Assembly: GCF_003576645.1 (NCBI RefSeq)
Contig: NC_044920.1
Coordinates: 15,878,985 to 15,942,984 of the forward strand
Length of the DNA stretch: 64,000 nt
Reading direction: 5' to 3'
Origin: Ipomoea triloba
Taxonomy: Eukaryota > Streptophyta > Magnoliopsida > Solanales > Convolvulaceae
Below the pieces are notes generated by a model. It was given only the letters and a program-made list of their open reading frames with translations, did no database searches and had not been told where the DNA came from. Shown here one piece after another: positions 33,307-45,400 of this stretch (its first letter is position 1; each line of letters starts with the position of its first letter). Position numbers and translations under genes: made by a program.

Positions 33307-34470
33307 GAGTCAATCTACTTATTATGTACCTAAGATACCTGATGTGCAGTGTTCTATGTGCTAATTGCCGTATGTGTGCATGAAAGTAGGTAGCGGTCTA
33401 CTGAGACACCCTAGATGCGAGAAAGTATGTTTCAAGGACGAAACTATTCTTATGGAGGGTAGACTGTAACCCCTCACCTATTCCAGTAAGATTAAGGTTC
33501 GAAAACTATTTCTTTAGGCTATAGCATTCATGAGATGATCTCCCGATGCCTTAAAAGAATTATTATAAGTAAGGATAGTTAGTAATAAGTTGCGATCGTA
33601 CGTACCGGTCACGAACCGTAAAATTTTTAAGGACGAATTTTCAGCTCGGATTTCCTAGGAAATGGATTATTAGACACCATACTATTATTCTTGAATTTCT
33701 TAGGTAATTAAATTAGCCCATAGCAGCGAAAATTTATTTTGATCGTACATCACTAAATTTCGCGGTGTACCGAACCTAGCTCAATTTTAAGTTTCAATCT
33801 GGGATAAATTTTTGGTTTCGAAAATTATTTGAATTAAATTAGTTTCTACCGAGAATTCATCTGTTTTAATCCCGATCAGTCTAAGCTAAGATAATTTTCA
33901 AGAGCAAACCATAGGAAAGTGACACTTGTCACAATTATTTACCACATATTGGGAGTAAACTAGTCAACCAAATGGATTAAGATATAAAGCCATTTTTCTC
34001 CTTCCTTCTTCGTTTTGGCCGAAATTTCACGGAGAAGAGAGAGAGTGAGATCATCTTCATTCTCCATTAGAGCTTCACATTCCATAGCCAAAATTTCTAC
34101 ACAAGTCTCAAGCTTTTCGGTAAAACTTCAATTTCATTCGGTAAATAGCTTTATTTTCCCTCCTACAACATCAATCTAAGTTAAGATTTCTTAAATTGTG
34201 TGTTATGTTGTTGGTGGAATTTTAGGGTTTTAAGGTGAAATTGGGTAAATCAACTCCAAGAGTCTTCTACGAGACTAGTAACCAGGTTGAGGTAAGGAAT
34301 CCCTTTAATTGGTTGAGGTTGTTTGAAACTAGATAATTGATAGCTAGGTTATGAATTGTTGTTGACTTGGGTACATGAAAACCTATGTGTTATGTGATGA
34401 TTTTGCCTTAGTTGTATAGCAAGGATATGATAGGAGTACATATACTAGGAAGAATGGGAACTTATGTATT

Positions 34471-34600
34471 TATGTGTATATATATATGTATGGGCCGTGT
34501 ATGTATATATATATACGGATGTATGTGTGCCGTGCGTATATATATATATGTGTGTGTGTGTGTCTATGCCGAATACATATACATATATATATATATAAAT
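34471..34600. repeat. TA/TG microsatellite
   Basis: Runs of TATATATATA and GTGTGTGTGTGT within the right LTR. The matching left-LTR tract (about 3830-3912) is where the left LTR deletion starts. Open frames across it are an effect of the repeat. Confidence 0.85.
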
Positions 34601-35934
34601 GGTATAAAATGTCACATTTTGAGTGTAAGCATATGGTATGTATAAACCGTAAATATATATGTTGTTAGTAAGAAGGGTAATGCTACGTAGTTAGGCACAT
34701 GTGTTATGTAAGTAGTGTTACATATGTGTGAACTTATAAATATTATAAGGAGGTGGTATTATGTGCATGTAAAGAATAAATGTATTTTGTGTGTTATGCC
34801 CATGTTAAGGTTGGGAAGTGTATATGTTATATGCATTGAGATGTAAATGTTTCAAGTATGATACCTATGTGAAAAATGTGGTGTCGAAAGTGTATGATAG
34901 TTACACTTGAATTGCCATTGTGAAAGGTTGTTAGTGTACTATCCAAATGTTTTGCAAAAGAAAAGAGAATTTCTGGATTTGGTTAAAGGGGGAATCAATT
35001 TCCGAGTATTGGAATCGACCCAAGTACGTCCAAAATATTTTTGATGCAAGAAAGGGAAAAGGTAGAAAAATCATTTTCAAACCTTAGTTCTAGTAAAAGT
35101 GGTGAAGGACCTTGTTAACCTTCGGGATAAAGATGGGCTTAAGGTGCCTTTCCCGCATGATGGTTATGTGTATGATCATTCATACTGTGGGCGAAGTCTA
35201 TTCGCCGAGTACTATATCACCCGGAAGGAAAAGGTACTCCTACGGGGGTGTGCACACTTAAGTATATTCACTCTATGTTCGGGTAGATGTCGTTCTTATG
35301 AACCTAGTGAGGCTAGCTAGGAATTATTCCAACGCTCCTATAAGTCCAGGGGATCAGTATTAGACCGGGCGATGACCACTGAACCCGAGTTCAACGATCC
35401 AAGTGGTGAAAAGTGGAGAAAGAACTCTAGAGGCCTCACACTTTCTATCTAGGACCAAGTGAAATTTTGAAATATGAATGTAGTTACGTCGTAGCTACGG
35501 GAAAGAGAGATGTGACATGTATTTAAGTACCCAAAGGTCGCGGGTGATTTCTCTCTTTGAAAAGTGAAAAGTGATGAGAATTTCCTTGTGAGGGAAAGAT
35601 TTCTTTTAAGTAAAACGATTAAGAGCAGAATGTGGAGTTTGTACTTTTCCATTATTTATTTGTATGCTTAAATGTCTAGCAATACGTTCTTTTGGTAAGT
35701 AAATAATTATCAAATGACCTCGTCAAGAGGGAAAATGATTCGAGATGATATCGAATTTTGCTTATTGCGTATGGAAGTTGCTATTTATAACTGTTGCAGG
35801 TAAAATCTCTGCCGATGAGTAAGGTATAGGGTTTCAATGTAACAATCTTACAAAACCTTTATTTAGTTTTGAATAACCCGCGGATATCCTTACTTAGCCA
35901 TCGTGCTAACTGCACTTCACTGTGTTCCTAACAG

Positions 35935-36372
35935 ATGCAATCTAGTGTCAGTTCCTGTAGCCCGGTGAAATCCGAAAGTTCACCGGAGTATGTTTGTGAA
36001 GGCATGGATTACGACGTGTACATACAGATGATGGAGGGTGAAGACCGATACGCACATGGTTATGCTCCTGAGGCTCCCGTCAACCCAGATACTCCTACAG
36101 CTCCGTTGGCCCCTTTTGTTTCTTGCGCTGTTATGGATGAGATCCAGGCTACTTATGGCTTTTACCCCATAGAGCCTTTAGAGGGTAGCGATCCCCTCGA
36201 GTTCATAGTGCATTACGCTTACCCTTGGGACCCTAGCCCTCGGGACTGCTGGGAGGAATGGTCGATGGTCATAACCACCTCTCGGTTTTTGGACCATATC
36301 ACCTGGTACGAGGGGGAGTGGCACCTGGTCTGGGGAGAGTTCACCGGCCCCGTGTACTGCATGATTGACTAG
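35935..36372 (+). CDS. LTR-encoded 145-codon ORF, unknown
   Basis: An acidic, Trp- and Pro-rich product (MDYDVYIQMMEGED near residue 24, a C-terminal half rich in Trp). I recognise no family, zinc finger, signal peptide or membrane segment. The ATG follows directly a strong acceptor (TTCCTAACAG, ending 35934), and a donor GCAG/GTAAAA lies at 35800, giving a possible 135-bp leader intron. It is frameshifted in the left LTR (18888-19323) and repeated exactly at 37601-38038 by an apparent assembly duplication. Whether it is expressed is unknown. Confidence 0.4.
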   Translation: MQSSVSSCSPVKSESSPEYVCEGMDYDVYIQMMEGEDRYAHGYAPEAPVNPDTPTAPLAPFVSCAVMDEIQATYGFYPIEPLEGSDPLEFIVHYAYPWDPSPRDCWEEWSMVITTSRFLDHITWYEGEWHLVWGEFTGPVYCMID

Positions 36373-36720
36373 ACGTCGAGTTCTTGGGAGTTTTTTTTTT
36401 GTGTACATATTTTTTTGTATCCTTAGTGATGGCTAAACATGGCTAGTCGGGTCGTAGTTGACCCTTAATCTGTATTTTGACCCAAGGGGGCAAACTCATG
36501 TATTTATAAGTGCAAGTATTTATATATTGCTTAGTTAAGTTTTTTTTCAGCTGATATGTATCTAAGTGCGTAAGCAACTGTTGGGTGGCTGTTGTGGTTA
36601 GAAGAGTTCCCTTTAGCCTGTGCACCTAGAGTAAGGTTTATCGCGGAATGATAGAACTCTCTCTCTAGGTGTGGCGGTAACTCCCTCGGATGTACGGGGA
36701 GGTAGGTCTGGGGTGTTACA

Positions 36721-37442
36721 ATAGCTCACGGGAGTAATAAGCATTCTAGTTTATTAATAGCTTACGGGAGTAATAAGCTATTCCAGTTGTCATGACAACC
36801 CCAAACATAAATATTTACAAAATGTTGCAAATAAAATTCAATGCTCCATCTTAAATCTCTTCAACAAAAATTATGAATAAATAATAAATTCTCTCAAGGG
36901 TGAAGGGAAAATATTTTTTTGTTATGGCTAAGGGTTAAATGACAAGGTTAGGACTTAATTAACTCAATCTTCCTTTTAATGCATATGAGGAAAGATAGGA
37001 TAATTAAGAACACAAGAAAATAAATACAACGGGGTTTAACAAAAATCAAAAGGCTCAACGGGGGCAACAAGGGTAACATATATAACGGGTAGGTTTGAAG
37101 GCTCGGGCTAACAAAAATGGCCTAAATCATTTCTAAGCATGCAATCATTAGACTTCACATAGAGAGTATTATGACAAGGTATAACAATTAAACCAACATC
37201 GGTATCTCACATAAACCTTCACTAGCAATGCACAACACAATAGATTGAAATTTATCCAATTGATTAGTGGTTAACAAGGATATTGGCAAGAGAATAGCTC
37301 AATCATATGTTTCACCTTGATTCATCTATCACAAATCAAATTGTAACAAGTTCCACCAAAGCAAACCACCAACCATCAAAGAGGGAATAATCACAACTTC
37401 AAGCCTAGATAGCAATTTATTCACACAATAAGCATATGAGTC
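36721..37442 (-). other. Element D internal noncoding segment
   Basis: Resumes D after chromovirus B. AT-rich, no coding frame. A hairpin at 36756-36782 pairs AATAGCTTA with TAAGCTATT; its sequence resembles the D LTR hairpins at 1123-1235. It ends at the N at 37443. Confidence 0.5.
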
Positions 37443-37443
37443 N
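37443..37443. other. Single N marking a contig join
   Basis: An undetermined base between ..CATATGAGTC and TTGCTATTT... The following 1.6 kb repeats what lies before it (see 37444-39135), so the N looks like a failed overlap rather than a real gap. Confidence 0.85.
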
Positions 37444-39135
37444 TTGCTATTTATAACTGTTGCAGGTAAAATCTCTGCCGATGAGTAAGGTATAGGGTTT
37501 CAATGTAACAATCTTACAAAACCTTTATTTAGTTTTGAATAACCCGCGGATATCCTTACTTAGCCATCGTGCTAACTGCACTTCACTGTGTTCCTAACAG
37601 ATGCAATCTAGTGTCAGTTCCTGTAGCCCGGTGAAATCCGAAAGTTCACCGGAGTATGTTTGTGAAGGCATGGATTACGACGTGTACATACAGATGATGG
37701 AGGGTGAAGACCGATACGCACATGGTTATGCTCCTGAGGCTCCCGTCAACCCAGATACTCCTACAGCTCCGTTGGCCCCTTTTGTTTCTTGCGCTGTTAT
37801 GGATGAGATCCAGGCTACTTATGGCTTTTACCCCATAGAGCCTTTAGAGGGTAGCGATCCCCTCGAGTTCATAGTGCATTACGCTTACCCTTGGGACCCT
37901 AGCCCTCGGGACTGCTGGGAGGAATGGTCGATGGTCATAACCACCTCTCGGTTTTTGGACCATATCACCTGGTACGAGGGGGAGTGGCACCTGGTCTGGG
38001 GAGAGTTCACCGGCCCCGTGTACTGCATGATTGACTAGACGTCGAGTTCTTGGGAGTTTTTTTTTTGTGTACATATTTTTTTGTATCCTTAGTGATGGCT
38101 AAACATGGCTAGTCGGGTCGTAGTTGACCCTTAATCTGTATTTTGACCCAAGGGGGCAAACTCATGTATTTATAAGTGCAAGTATTTATATATTGCTTAG
38201 TTAAGTTTTTTTTCAGCTGATATGTATCTAAGTGCGTAAGCAACTGTTGGGTGGCTGTTGTGGTTAGAAGAGTTCCCTTTAGCCTGTGCACCTAGAGTAA
38301 GGTTTATCGCGGAATGATAGAACTCTCTCTCTAGGTGTGGCGGTAACTCCCTCGGATGTACGGGGAGGTAGGTCTGGGGTGTTACAATAGCTCACGGGAG
38401 TAATAAGCATTCTAGTTTATTAATAGCTTACGGGAGTAATAAGCTATTCCAGTTGTCATGACAACCCCAAACATAAATATTTACAAAATGTTGCAAATAA
38501 AATTCAATGCTCCATCTTAAATCTCTTCAACAAAAATTATGAATAAATAATAAATTCTCTCAAGGGTGAAGGGAAAATATTTTTTTGTTATGGCTAAGGG
38601 TTAAATGACAAGGTTAGGACTTAATTAACTCAATCTTCCTTTTAATGCATATGAGGAAAGATAGGATAATTAAGAACACAAGAAAATAAATACAACGGGG
38701 TTTAACAAAAATCAAAAGGCTCAACGGGGGCAACAAGGGTAACATATATAACGGGTAGGTTTGAAGGCTCGGGCTAACAAAAATGGCCTAAATCATTTCT
38801 AAGCATGCAATCATTAGACTTCACATAGAGAGTATTATGACAAGGTATAACAATTAAACCAACATCGGTATCTCACATAAACCTTCACTAGCAATGCACA
38901 ACACAATAGATTGAAATTTATCCAATTGATTAGTGGTTAACAAGGATATTGGCAAGAGAATAGCTCAATCATATGTTTCACCTTGATTCATCTATCACAA
39001 ATCAAATTGTAACAAGTTCCACCAAAGCAAACCACCAACCATCAAAGAGGGAATAATCACAACTTCAAGCCTAGATAGCAATTTATTCACACAAATAATC
39101 ACAACTTCAAGCCTAGATAGCAATTTATTCACACA
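37444..39135. repeat. Tandem copy of 35778-37442, probable assembly duplication
   Basis: Starts at the same base as 35778 and follows it at a constant offset of 1666, covering the end of chromovirus B's right LTR, the LTR ORF (37601-38038) and the D segment. I find no differences except one extra 42-bp unit near the end (39052-39093 repeated at 39094-39135) that the first copy lacks. It then continues past CATATGAGTC into new D sequence. Confidence 0.85.
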
Positions 39136-39647
39136 ATAAGCATATGAGTCATCCAAGCAAAACTTTACCTCAATACTTGTCCCATATGAGTCATCCAAGC
39201 AAAACTTTACCTCAATACTTGTCCTCTCCCCCACACTTAAAAATTTACATCGTCCTCGATGTAAAAGAAAATGAAGCACAATAGATAAAACATTAAGCAC
39301 AAGAGGGGGTAGGGTGAGGTTGGATCAATTTGAACAAGATAATACAATAAAGCACAAGGAGTAAGAGAAAGATAATGATACTCCCTTAATGAGTAGCTTG
39401 TGTACATCAAGAAGCCTCTTCAAATCAAGATCTACTCCTCATCGATCCTATGAGCCAAGGGAAATACACATCTAAACAAAAATGTAAGCATGGCATGACA
39501 AAATAAGGACAGAAAATTATTAACCAAAATAAACTAAAGGTAAACAAAAACATAAAGAAAAAATTGCAATAAAAGGAAATGCATGAAAATGTAAGATAAC
39601 ATGGGGTGCCTCCCATGAAGTGCTAAGTTTAATGTCGCTAGCTCGAC
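39136..39647 (-). other. Element D internal noncoding segment with a second purine tract
   Basis: Includes a perfect 42-bp tandem duplication (39141-39182 and 39183-39224). CCCCCACACTTAAAAATTT at about 39228 gives a minus-strand AAGTGTGGGGG tract like the true one at 2247. ATCGTCCTCGAT follows at about 39250. No gene seen. Confidence 0.5.
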
Positions 39648-40325
39648 TCAACCTTCTAAGGAACAATCTCTGCATGTTTGGACAAATATGAGTCCATTTT
39701 CTCCATCCACTTTTCCCTCAAAAGATGTCCTTAAATGCCGGCCATTAAGGAACTCTTTTAAGCTCACAAGTAGCATATTCTCCTCAAAGAATTTGCAACG
39801 ATCCGCTTCCAAGAATATGTTATCTTCTTCAACTCTCATCTCTTTTTCTTCTTCTTTTTCTTGAATGAGTGAGGAGAATCTTGGGTCCTTCTCATGCACC
39901 AATAAGAGATGAGAGTCATTGGATATGAACATTGGCCAATGGGGGCCTACACTTTCAAGAACATTGACACCTCCCGATTCCCAAATTGTTCTAAAATTTT
40001 CATCAAAGAGGGTGTCATCCAATGAAGAGTGTTCCTTGTTCATGCCATCCATTGAGCTATTTTCAAGTAGCTCATTGTCACCATTTTCTTGCATCATCAC
40101 CTCTCCTTTTCCAAAGATTTCCATCTCAATGCATTCATCACATATTTCTTCATCTTTCTCTCCAAGGTCCTCAAACTCCCTTTTATTTTCATCAACCTCA
40201 TTAGCTTCATTTAGCAAGCACAATTGTTGGTATGGAGACACTAGAGGATCTAGGGTTCGCCCATCATATCGGTAATTGGAATCAAAGATGAAGCAATTTT
40301 CACCCTCATGAGGTCCTACACACAA
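39648..40325 (-). pseudogene. Element D gag-like protein, C-terminal part
   Basis: 225 codons, acidic. Its start reads through a CCHC-type knuckle (C-x2-C-V-G-P-H-x4-C), the third in this protein, whose first Cys codons lie just upstream of the listed frame. The rest is Glu/Asp-rich with no recognised domain. It is out of frame with the preceding segment (40334-40768), so one indel lies near 40326-40335. Confidence 0.55.
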
Positions 40326-40333
40326 TATACACC

Positions 40334-40768
40334 TTAATGGTTGTGAAGTAGGTGGTGTGCTTTCTTGATAAAATATTTCTTTGCCTCATCTTCAAGGTCC
40401 TCACACTCCTTTTGATATTCCCAATTAGCAATATCTTGATCCACTTGATCTTGTAGCTCTTTTAGTTGAGACATCAAGTGCATAAGCTTGTTACTCTTCG
40501 CGGATTCCACCTCAAATGTCGGGTCAAATGGTTGGCATTCTTGTTGAAACTCTTGGTATGGAAGCACTTGAGATCGCCCACCATATTGGTAATCAGGATC
40601 AAATGTGAAGCAATTTTCCGCCTCATGAGGTCCTCCACAATACGTACACCACAAGGCTTGTGAACTTGATGGTGTGTCTCCTTGATAAGTGGCTTGACTC
40701 ATGTTGGCACAAAATCCTTGAGTATGTTGTTGAGAAACATGATTGGTGGGGTCGAGTGTATAGCAATT
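40334..40768 (-). pseudogene. Element D gag-like protein, middle part
   Basis: Continues in the same phase as 50024-50248 once the inserted solo LTR E is disregarded, so E landed inside an open frame. Contains the knuckle WCTYCGGPHEAENC, a run of negatively charged helix and a His-rich end. The knuckle spacing C-x2-C-x3-H-x4-C, one residue short of retroviral CCHC, is of the Athila gag type. Confidence 0.6.
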
Positions 40769-41482
40769 TGTGTAACACCCCGTATTTTTCCTACTACTAT
40801 TTTTAAATATAAATGAGGGGTTATTTTCTTATTAAAATAATTATAAGTATAATTGTTTCCTAGTGGGCTTGGAATAACGTATTTTTGGATTACCTATCAT
40901 TATTTTACTACAAAATGTTCTTAGCCCAATATAGCTATAAATATATACATTTTATAGTATATGATTTTTATTATAGGGCTATGGACCCAATAAATGATTT
41001 TAAGCTCAACTATGATTATATTATAAAGTCTTGACCCAACTTCTATAATTGGATCCAACCCATAAATAGAAACCTAAAAACATAGAAGATACGTATATGG
41101 AAATGAGGTCATTGTCTTCTCTTCCTCCCACAGCTCAAACGGCAGCCCTATTCTCTTCTTCCTTGCTGAGAACATTTGGATCATCAACCTGGCAGCCAAA
41201 ACCTCTCCCTATCTCACGTTTCCCTTCTCTGGTTCTCATCTCTCTCTCTCGACTAGTCGGCCATCAAAGCTCTAACCGGCAGCAATGGAGGATCCCAGCG
41301 AGGAGCTTCCACCCTTGTTTCTTTTCCTCAGTCGCAACTCCGGCAATGGACTCCCTTCGCGACGGGCAACGGCGAATCCCCGGTGGTGTGTCCCTCTCGT
41401 TAGCGTCATTGGAAGCCAAGCTGCTATGGTGGCTATCGTACGCGATCGACGACGGTAGAGTCCAGCAGCTCCCACTCCCGGC

Positions 41483-42014
41483 TGTTGTATTTTTGATTTT
41501 GAAATACTGGTAATGGTAACAATGTCGCAAGCTTTGCTATTACTGTAGGCTGGACTTTAAAGAAGTGTAAGGAATAAGAATATGGTGTTCTATGACGTGT
41601 CAGCAGAGACACTGCCTTAAAAGCATTTATCTACCAGGGAATCGAATGCTCTCGGACGGCAAACACAGAACCTATCACGTACTACTCAGACTAGTACGAA
41701 TCATTCATTGCTCAGGGTATTACGAAGGAGGAAAAAGGTTGGTAATTGTATATATTCAATGTGCATGCAAGGGCTGATTATATACTGATTAATACAACCA
41801 CCCTTTGTATGTCAGCCACAAAACGTGCATGAAGGAGCACAAATCGTGCGGAAGAATAGCAGCTGGAGTGCAGAGAGATGGACACGTACTAGTTTGTTTG
41901 AATGGATGTGCAGACAAGGTAAAAGGTGGCCCACAAAATTAGGGAATGAAAAATAAATGCAGTCCAAAATTGGCACACCACCTAATGCCTTTCATGTTTA
42001 AATGTTTTCCAACA
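41483..42014 (-). repeat. Element F left (3') LTR
   Basis: 532 bp. Compared with the right LTR it has an extra piece of about 38 bp (around 41585-41624) and lacks the 42-bp duplication seen at 47154-47237; otherwise only a few substitutions separate them, pointing to a fairly recent insertion. Confidence 0.85.
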
Positions 42015-42412
42015 ATCCCCCAAACAGTTGAAGAGGAAAGGCGAAACCAAGAATAATCTGAGCAAAACATAAGAGCTGATTTGATATCAGTGCATGTAGC
42101 TTGAACTGACATGTGTAACGCTGAGTAATTTCTTCCCTGTGAGTGAGAAGCCTCTTGAACTCGCAGGTCAGACAAATTTTGAACTCAAGCATTCACATCA
42201 ACTCTATTATTATTAACGGTTCTTGGCAGTCAAACTCTTTGACTATAAGAAATCCCTGTTAAGTCTAATATCACTTAGACTTTCAGCTCTGTCAAGTCTA
42301 TCTCAATATAGACCACCCATAGAAGGCTACAGAGTAAGTTATGATTACTCATATCCACAACTTTTGGTGTAAGTCTTTCCATGACTTCGTTTGACCACCG
42401 GAGTGGGACCCG

Positions 42413-45400
42413 TCATGAATTCCTTACCTCATGGGTTTTTAAACCCATTTCCCTTGATGTTTCAAGGATGGCTTTTCGATTTAGCCCTTTCGTGAGAGGA
42501 TCTGCAGTATTCCTCTCAGATTTCACAAACTCCATTGTGATAACCCCATTTAGAATTAACTGCCTCACAGATTCATGTCTAACTCTTATGTGTCTTCTCT
42601 TCCCATTGTAGACACTGTTTTTTGCAACACAAATTGCAGTTTGGGAGTCACAATGTATAGGCACAGTGGGTGTGGGATTCCCCCACAACGACACGTCTGC
42701 CAATTGATTTCTTAGCCACTCGGCTTCTTGGCTAGCTAGGTCAAGAGGATTTCTTAGCCACTCGGCTTCTTGGCTAGCTAGGTCAAGAGCTATGAACTCT
42801 GCTTCCATAGTCGACCTAGCTATACACGACTGTTTAGTTGATTTCCACGATATAGCTGTAGCTATACACGACTGTTTAGTTGATTTCCACGATATAGCTG
42901 CCCCGCACATAGTGAACACATATCCACTTGTTGAGCATACATCTTCACTGTCATTAACCCAGTTTGCATCACAATACCCTTCCATCATGGCTGGAAAATC
43001 TGTATAGTCAAGTCCCAAGTCTATGGTACCTCTCAGATACCGTAGCACTCGATTGAGAGCATTCCAGTGTGAACCACTTGGGTTGTGAGTAAACCGACTA
43101 AGTTTGTTTACTGCAAATGCAATATCGGGCCTAGTATAGTTCATTAAAAACATTAAGCTCCCAATTATTTTTGCATATTCTTCTTGAGACACACTATTTC
43201 CCATGTACTTTGATAATTTGACACTTGGATCATATGGGGTTTTAGCCGGTGTTACATCAAAACTATCAAATTTCTTTAACAGTTTCTCTGTGTAGTGGCT
43301 TTGTGACAAAAGATAGCCTTTGTTGGTTTTGTGAACCTTTACCCCAAGTATGACATCGGCTTCCCCCAGATCCTTCATGTCAAACTTAGTACACAAAATT
43401 CTCTTGGTCTCATTAATAGCTTCTATGTGTGAGCTGAAAATCAGCATGTCATCATTAATAGCTTCTATGTGTGAGCTGAAAATCAGCATGTCATCTACAT
43501 AAAGGCATATAATGACAGTATTGGACTCAACCTCTTTGGTATACAAACAACCATCTGACCGGTTAGTTGTGTAACCTAGGCCTATCAAAGTTTTGTGAAA
43601 CTTTTCATACCACTGTTTTGGTGCTTGTTTTAAACCATACAGAGATTTCTTGACTCTACATACCTTTCTTTCTTGACCAGGAGTTGCACACCCATGAGGT
43701 TGTTCCATGTAGATCTCTTCTTCTAGATCACCATTAAGGAACGCTGTTTTCACATCCATTTGATGAACTATCAACCTGTGTAAGGATGCCAGGGCAAACG
43801 AAACACGAATAGTTGAAATTTTTGTTATAGGCGAATATGTATAAAAATAATCTTCGCCAAATCTCTGGGTGTAACCTTTGGCTACTAGCCTGGCTTTGAA
43901 TCTTTCTATAGACCCATCTGGTCTTAACTTTCTTTTGAATATCCACTTACATCCGATTGGCTTACAGCCTTTAGGTAGGTCTACCAATTCCCAAGTGTGA
44001 TTAGACTGTATGGAGTCTAGTTCACTCTGGATTGCTTCTTTCCACAATGTGGAGTCAACTGAGCGCATAGCATCTTCAAAAGTTTTTGGTTCTTCTTCTA
44101 ACACTAACTGACAGATGAATTGGTCCCCCAACTCATTTATGTCTTTTAACTCAGTTAGAAAGGTTATGAAGTCAAGACCAAAATTCTTCTCAATTCTAGA
44201 ACGTTTGCTTCTTCTAGGCTCATCAGACTCATCTGCAAAACTAGACATAGGTGGTATAACAGTTTCATCCCTTAGAATGTTCTCGTTATGTACATTGTAA
44301 GTATTCTTTAGAGGAAAGATGTGCTCAAAGAAGATAGCATCTCTAGATTCATAAATCGCACGATTTTCCAAGCACATAAATCTATACGCAGCGCTATTTT
44401 CTGCATAGCCAACAAAGATGGCATCTAAGGTTTTAGGCCCTAAGTTGGGCCTTTTAAAAGACGGCAGTCCCATCTTAGCCAAACACCCCCACACTTTGAA
44501 ATATTTGAGATTTGGGGCATGCCCTTTCCATAACTCATACGGGGTTTTATCAAACCCTTTGTGGGGTACTCTGTTCAGAATGAAGTTTGCTGTTAACACA
44601 GCTTCTCCCCACAGGGAGTCAGGAGCACCTGCACTGATCAACATTGCACTAATCATTTCTTTGAGTGTGCGATTTTTCCTTTCAGCTATGCCATTTTGCT
44701 GTGGAGTATAAGGTGCAGTTACCTCATGAATAATGCCAGAGGACTCACATAAACGTTTAAGAGAGTTTGTTTCATATTCTCCTCCCCTGTCAGATCGAAG
44801 CCGTTTGATTTTTTTGTCTAACTGATTTTCAACTTCTGATTTAAAAACCACAAATTTTTGTTCGGCTTCGTCTTTCGTTCTCAATAGGTAGATTTTTGTA
44901 AAGCGAGTGAAATCATCAATAAATGAAATGTAATAGCGTTTACCACCTCTACTTTCAGTGCTTTTAAAATCAGCCAAATCAGAATGTATAAGCTCTAGCA
45001 TAGTTGATGTATGATGCTTTATAGAGGAGAATGATTTTCTAGCATATTTAGCTTCAGCACATGTTTCACATTGAGCATATGATTCACTAGACAGGTTTGG
45101 CAATAAATTCATACTTTTCAATCTACTCATGCAATTTAAGCCAACATGTCCTAATCTACCATGCCATACATTAACTGAAACAGTAATATAAGCAGAAGAG
45201 GAAGCATTATTATTATTATTGTCTGGGCCATGCCAATTTGGAACAAAATCATAAATTGTCAAAGGAGGACCTTCGACGGCAGGGGGATTTCTACTTACAG
45301 ACACATCTAACACAAATAATCCTCCCCGCAGATATCCCTTCCCCAAATATTGCCCACACAGAGTCATCACCAAGCGGTTAGACTCAAAAACTAACTTAAT

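Larger units (their letters stand above)
2823..36720 (+). mobile_element. Decayed Tekay-type chromovirus B (Ty3), split by two nested elements
   Basis: Both LTRs start TGTAACCCC and end GGTGTTACA. A tRNA-iMet primer site follows the left LTR. The order is gag, protease, RT, RNase H, integrase, then a C-terminal chromodomain, which places it in the chromoviruses; LTRs of 2-3 kb and the MPPRR gag start fit the Tekay/Del clade. Without the Sirevirus (4057-18725) and element A (24514-33071), and one copy of each target duplication, B is about 10.7 kb. Stops and frameshifts occur in every domain. The near target duplication is ATAGT/ATAGC. Confidence 0.85.
33475..36720 (+). repeat. Chromovirus B right LTR
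   Basis: 3246 bp, TGTAACCCC to GGTGTTACA, immediately after a purine-rich ATGGAGGGTAGAC. It keeps the 1.08 kb missing in the left LTR. It holds a TA/TG microsatellite (about 34471-34600) and an intact ORF at 35935-36372. The empty Sirevirus target is near 35768-35785. Confidence 0.9.

Noticed and set aside
37601..38038. Second copy of the LTR-encoded ORF
   Set aside because: Part of the exact duplication after the N; not counted as an independent gene.
41097..41513. 138-codon ORF starting MEMRSL at the left of solo LTR E
   Set aside because: Runs into the LTR of element F by chance; Ser/Pro/Leu-rich, no domain; probably leader DNA of the LTR.
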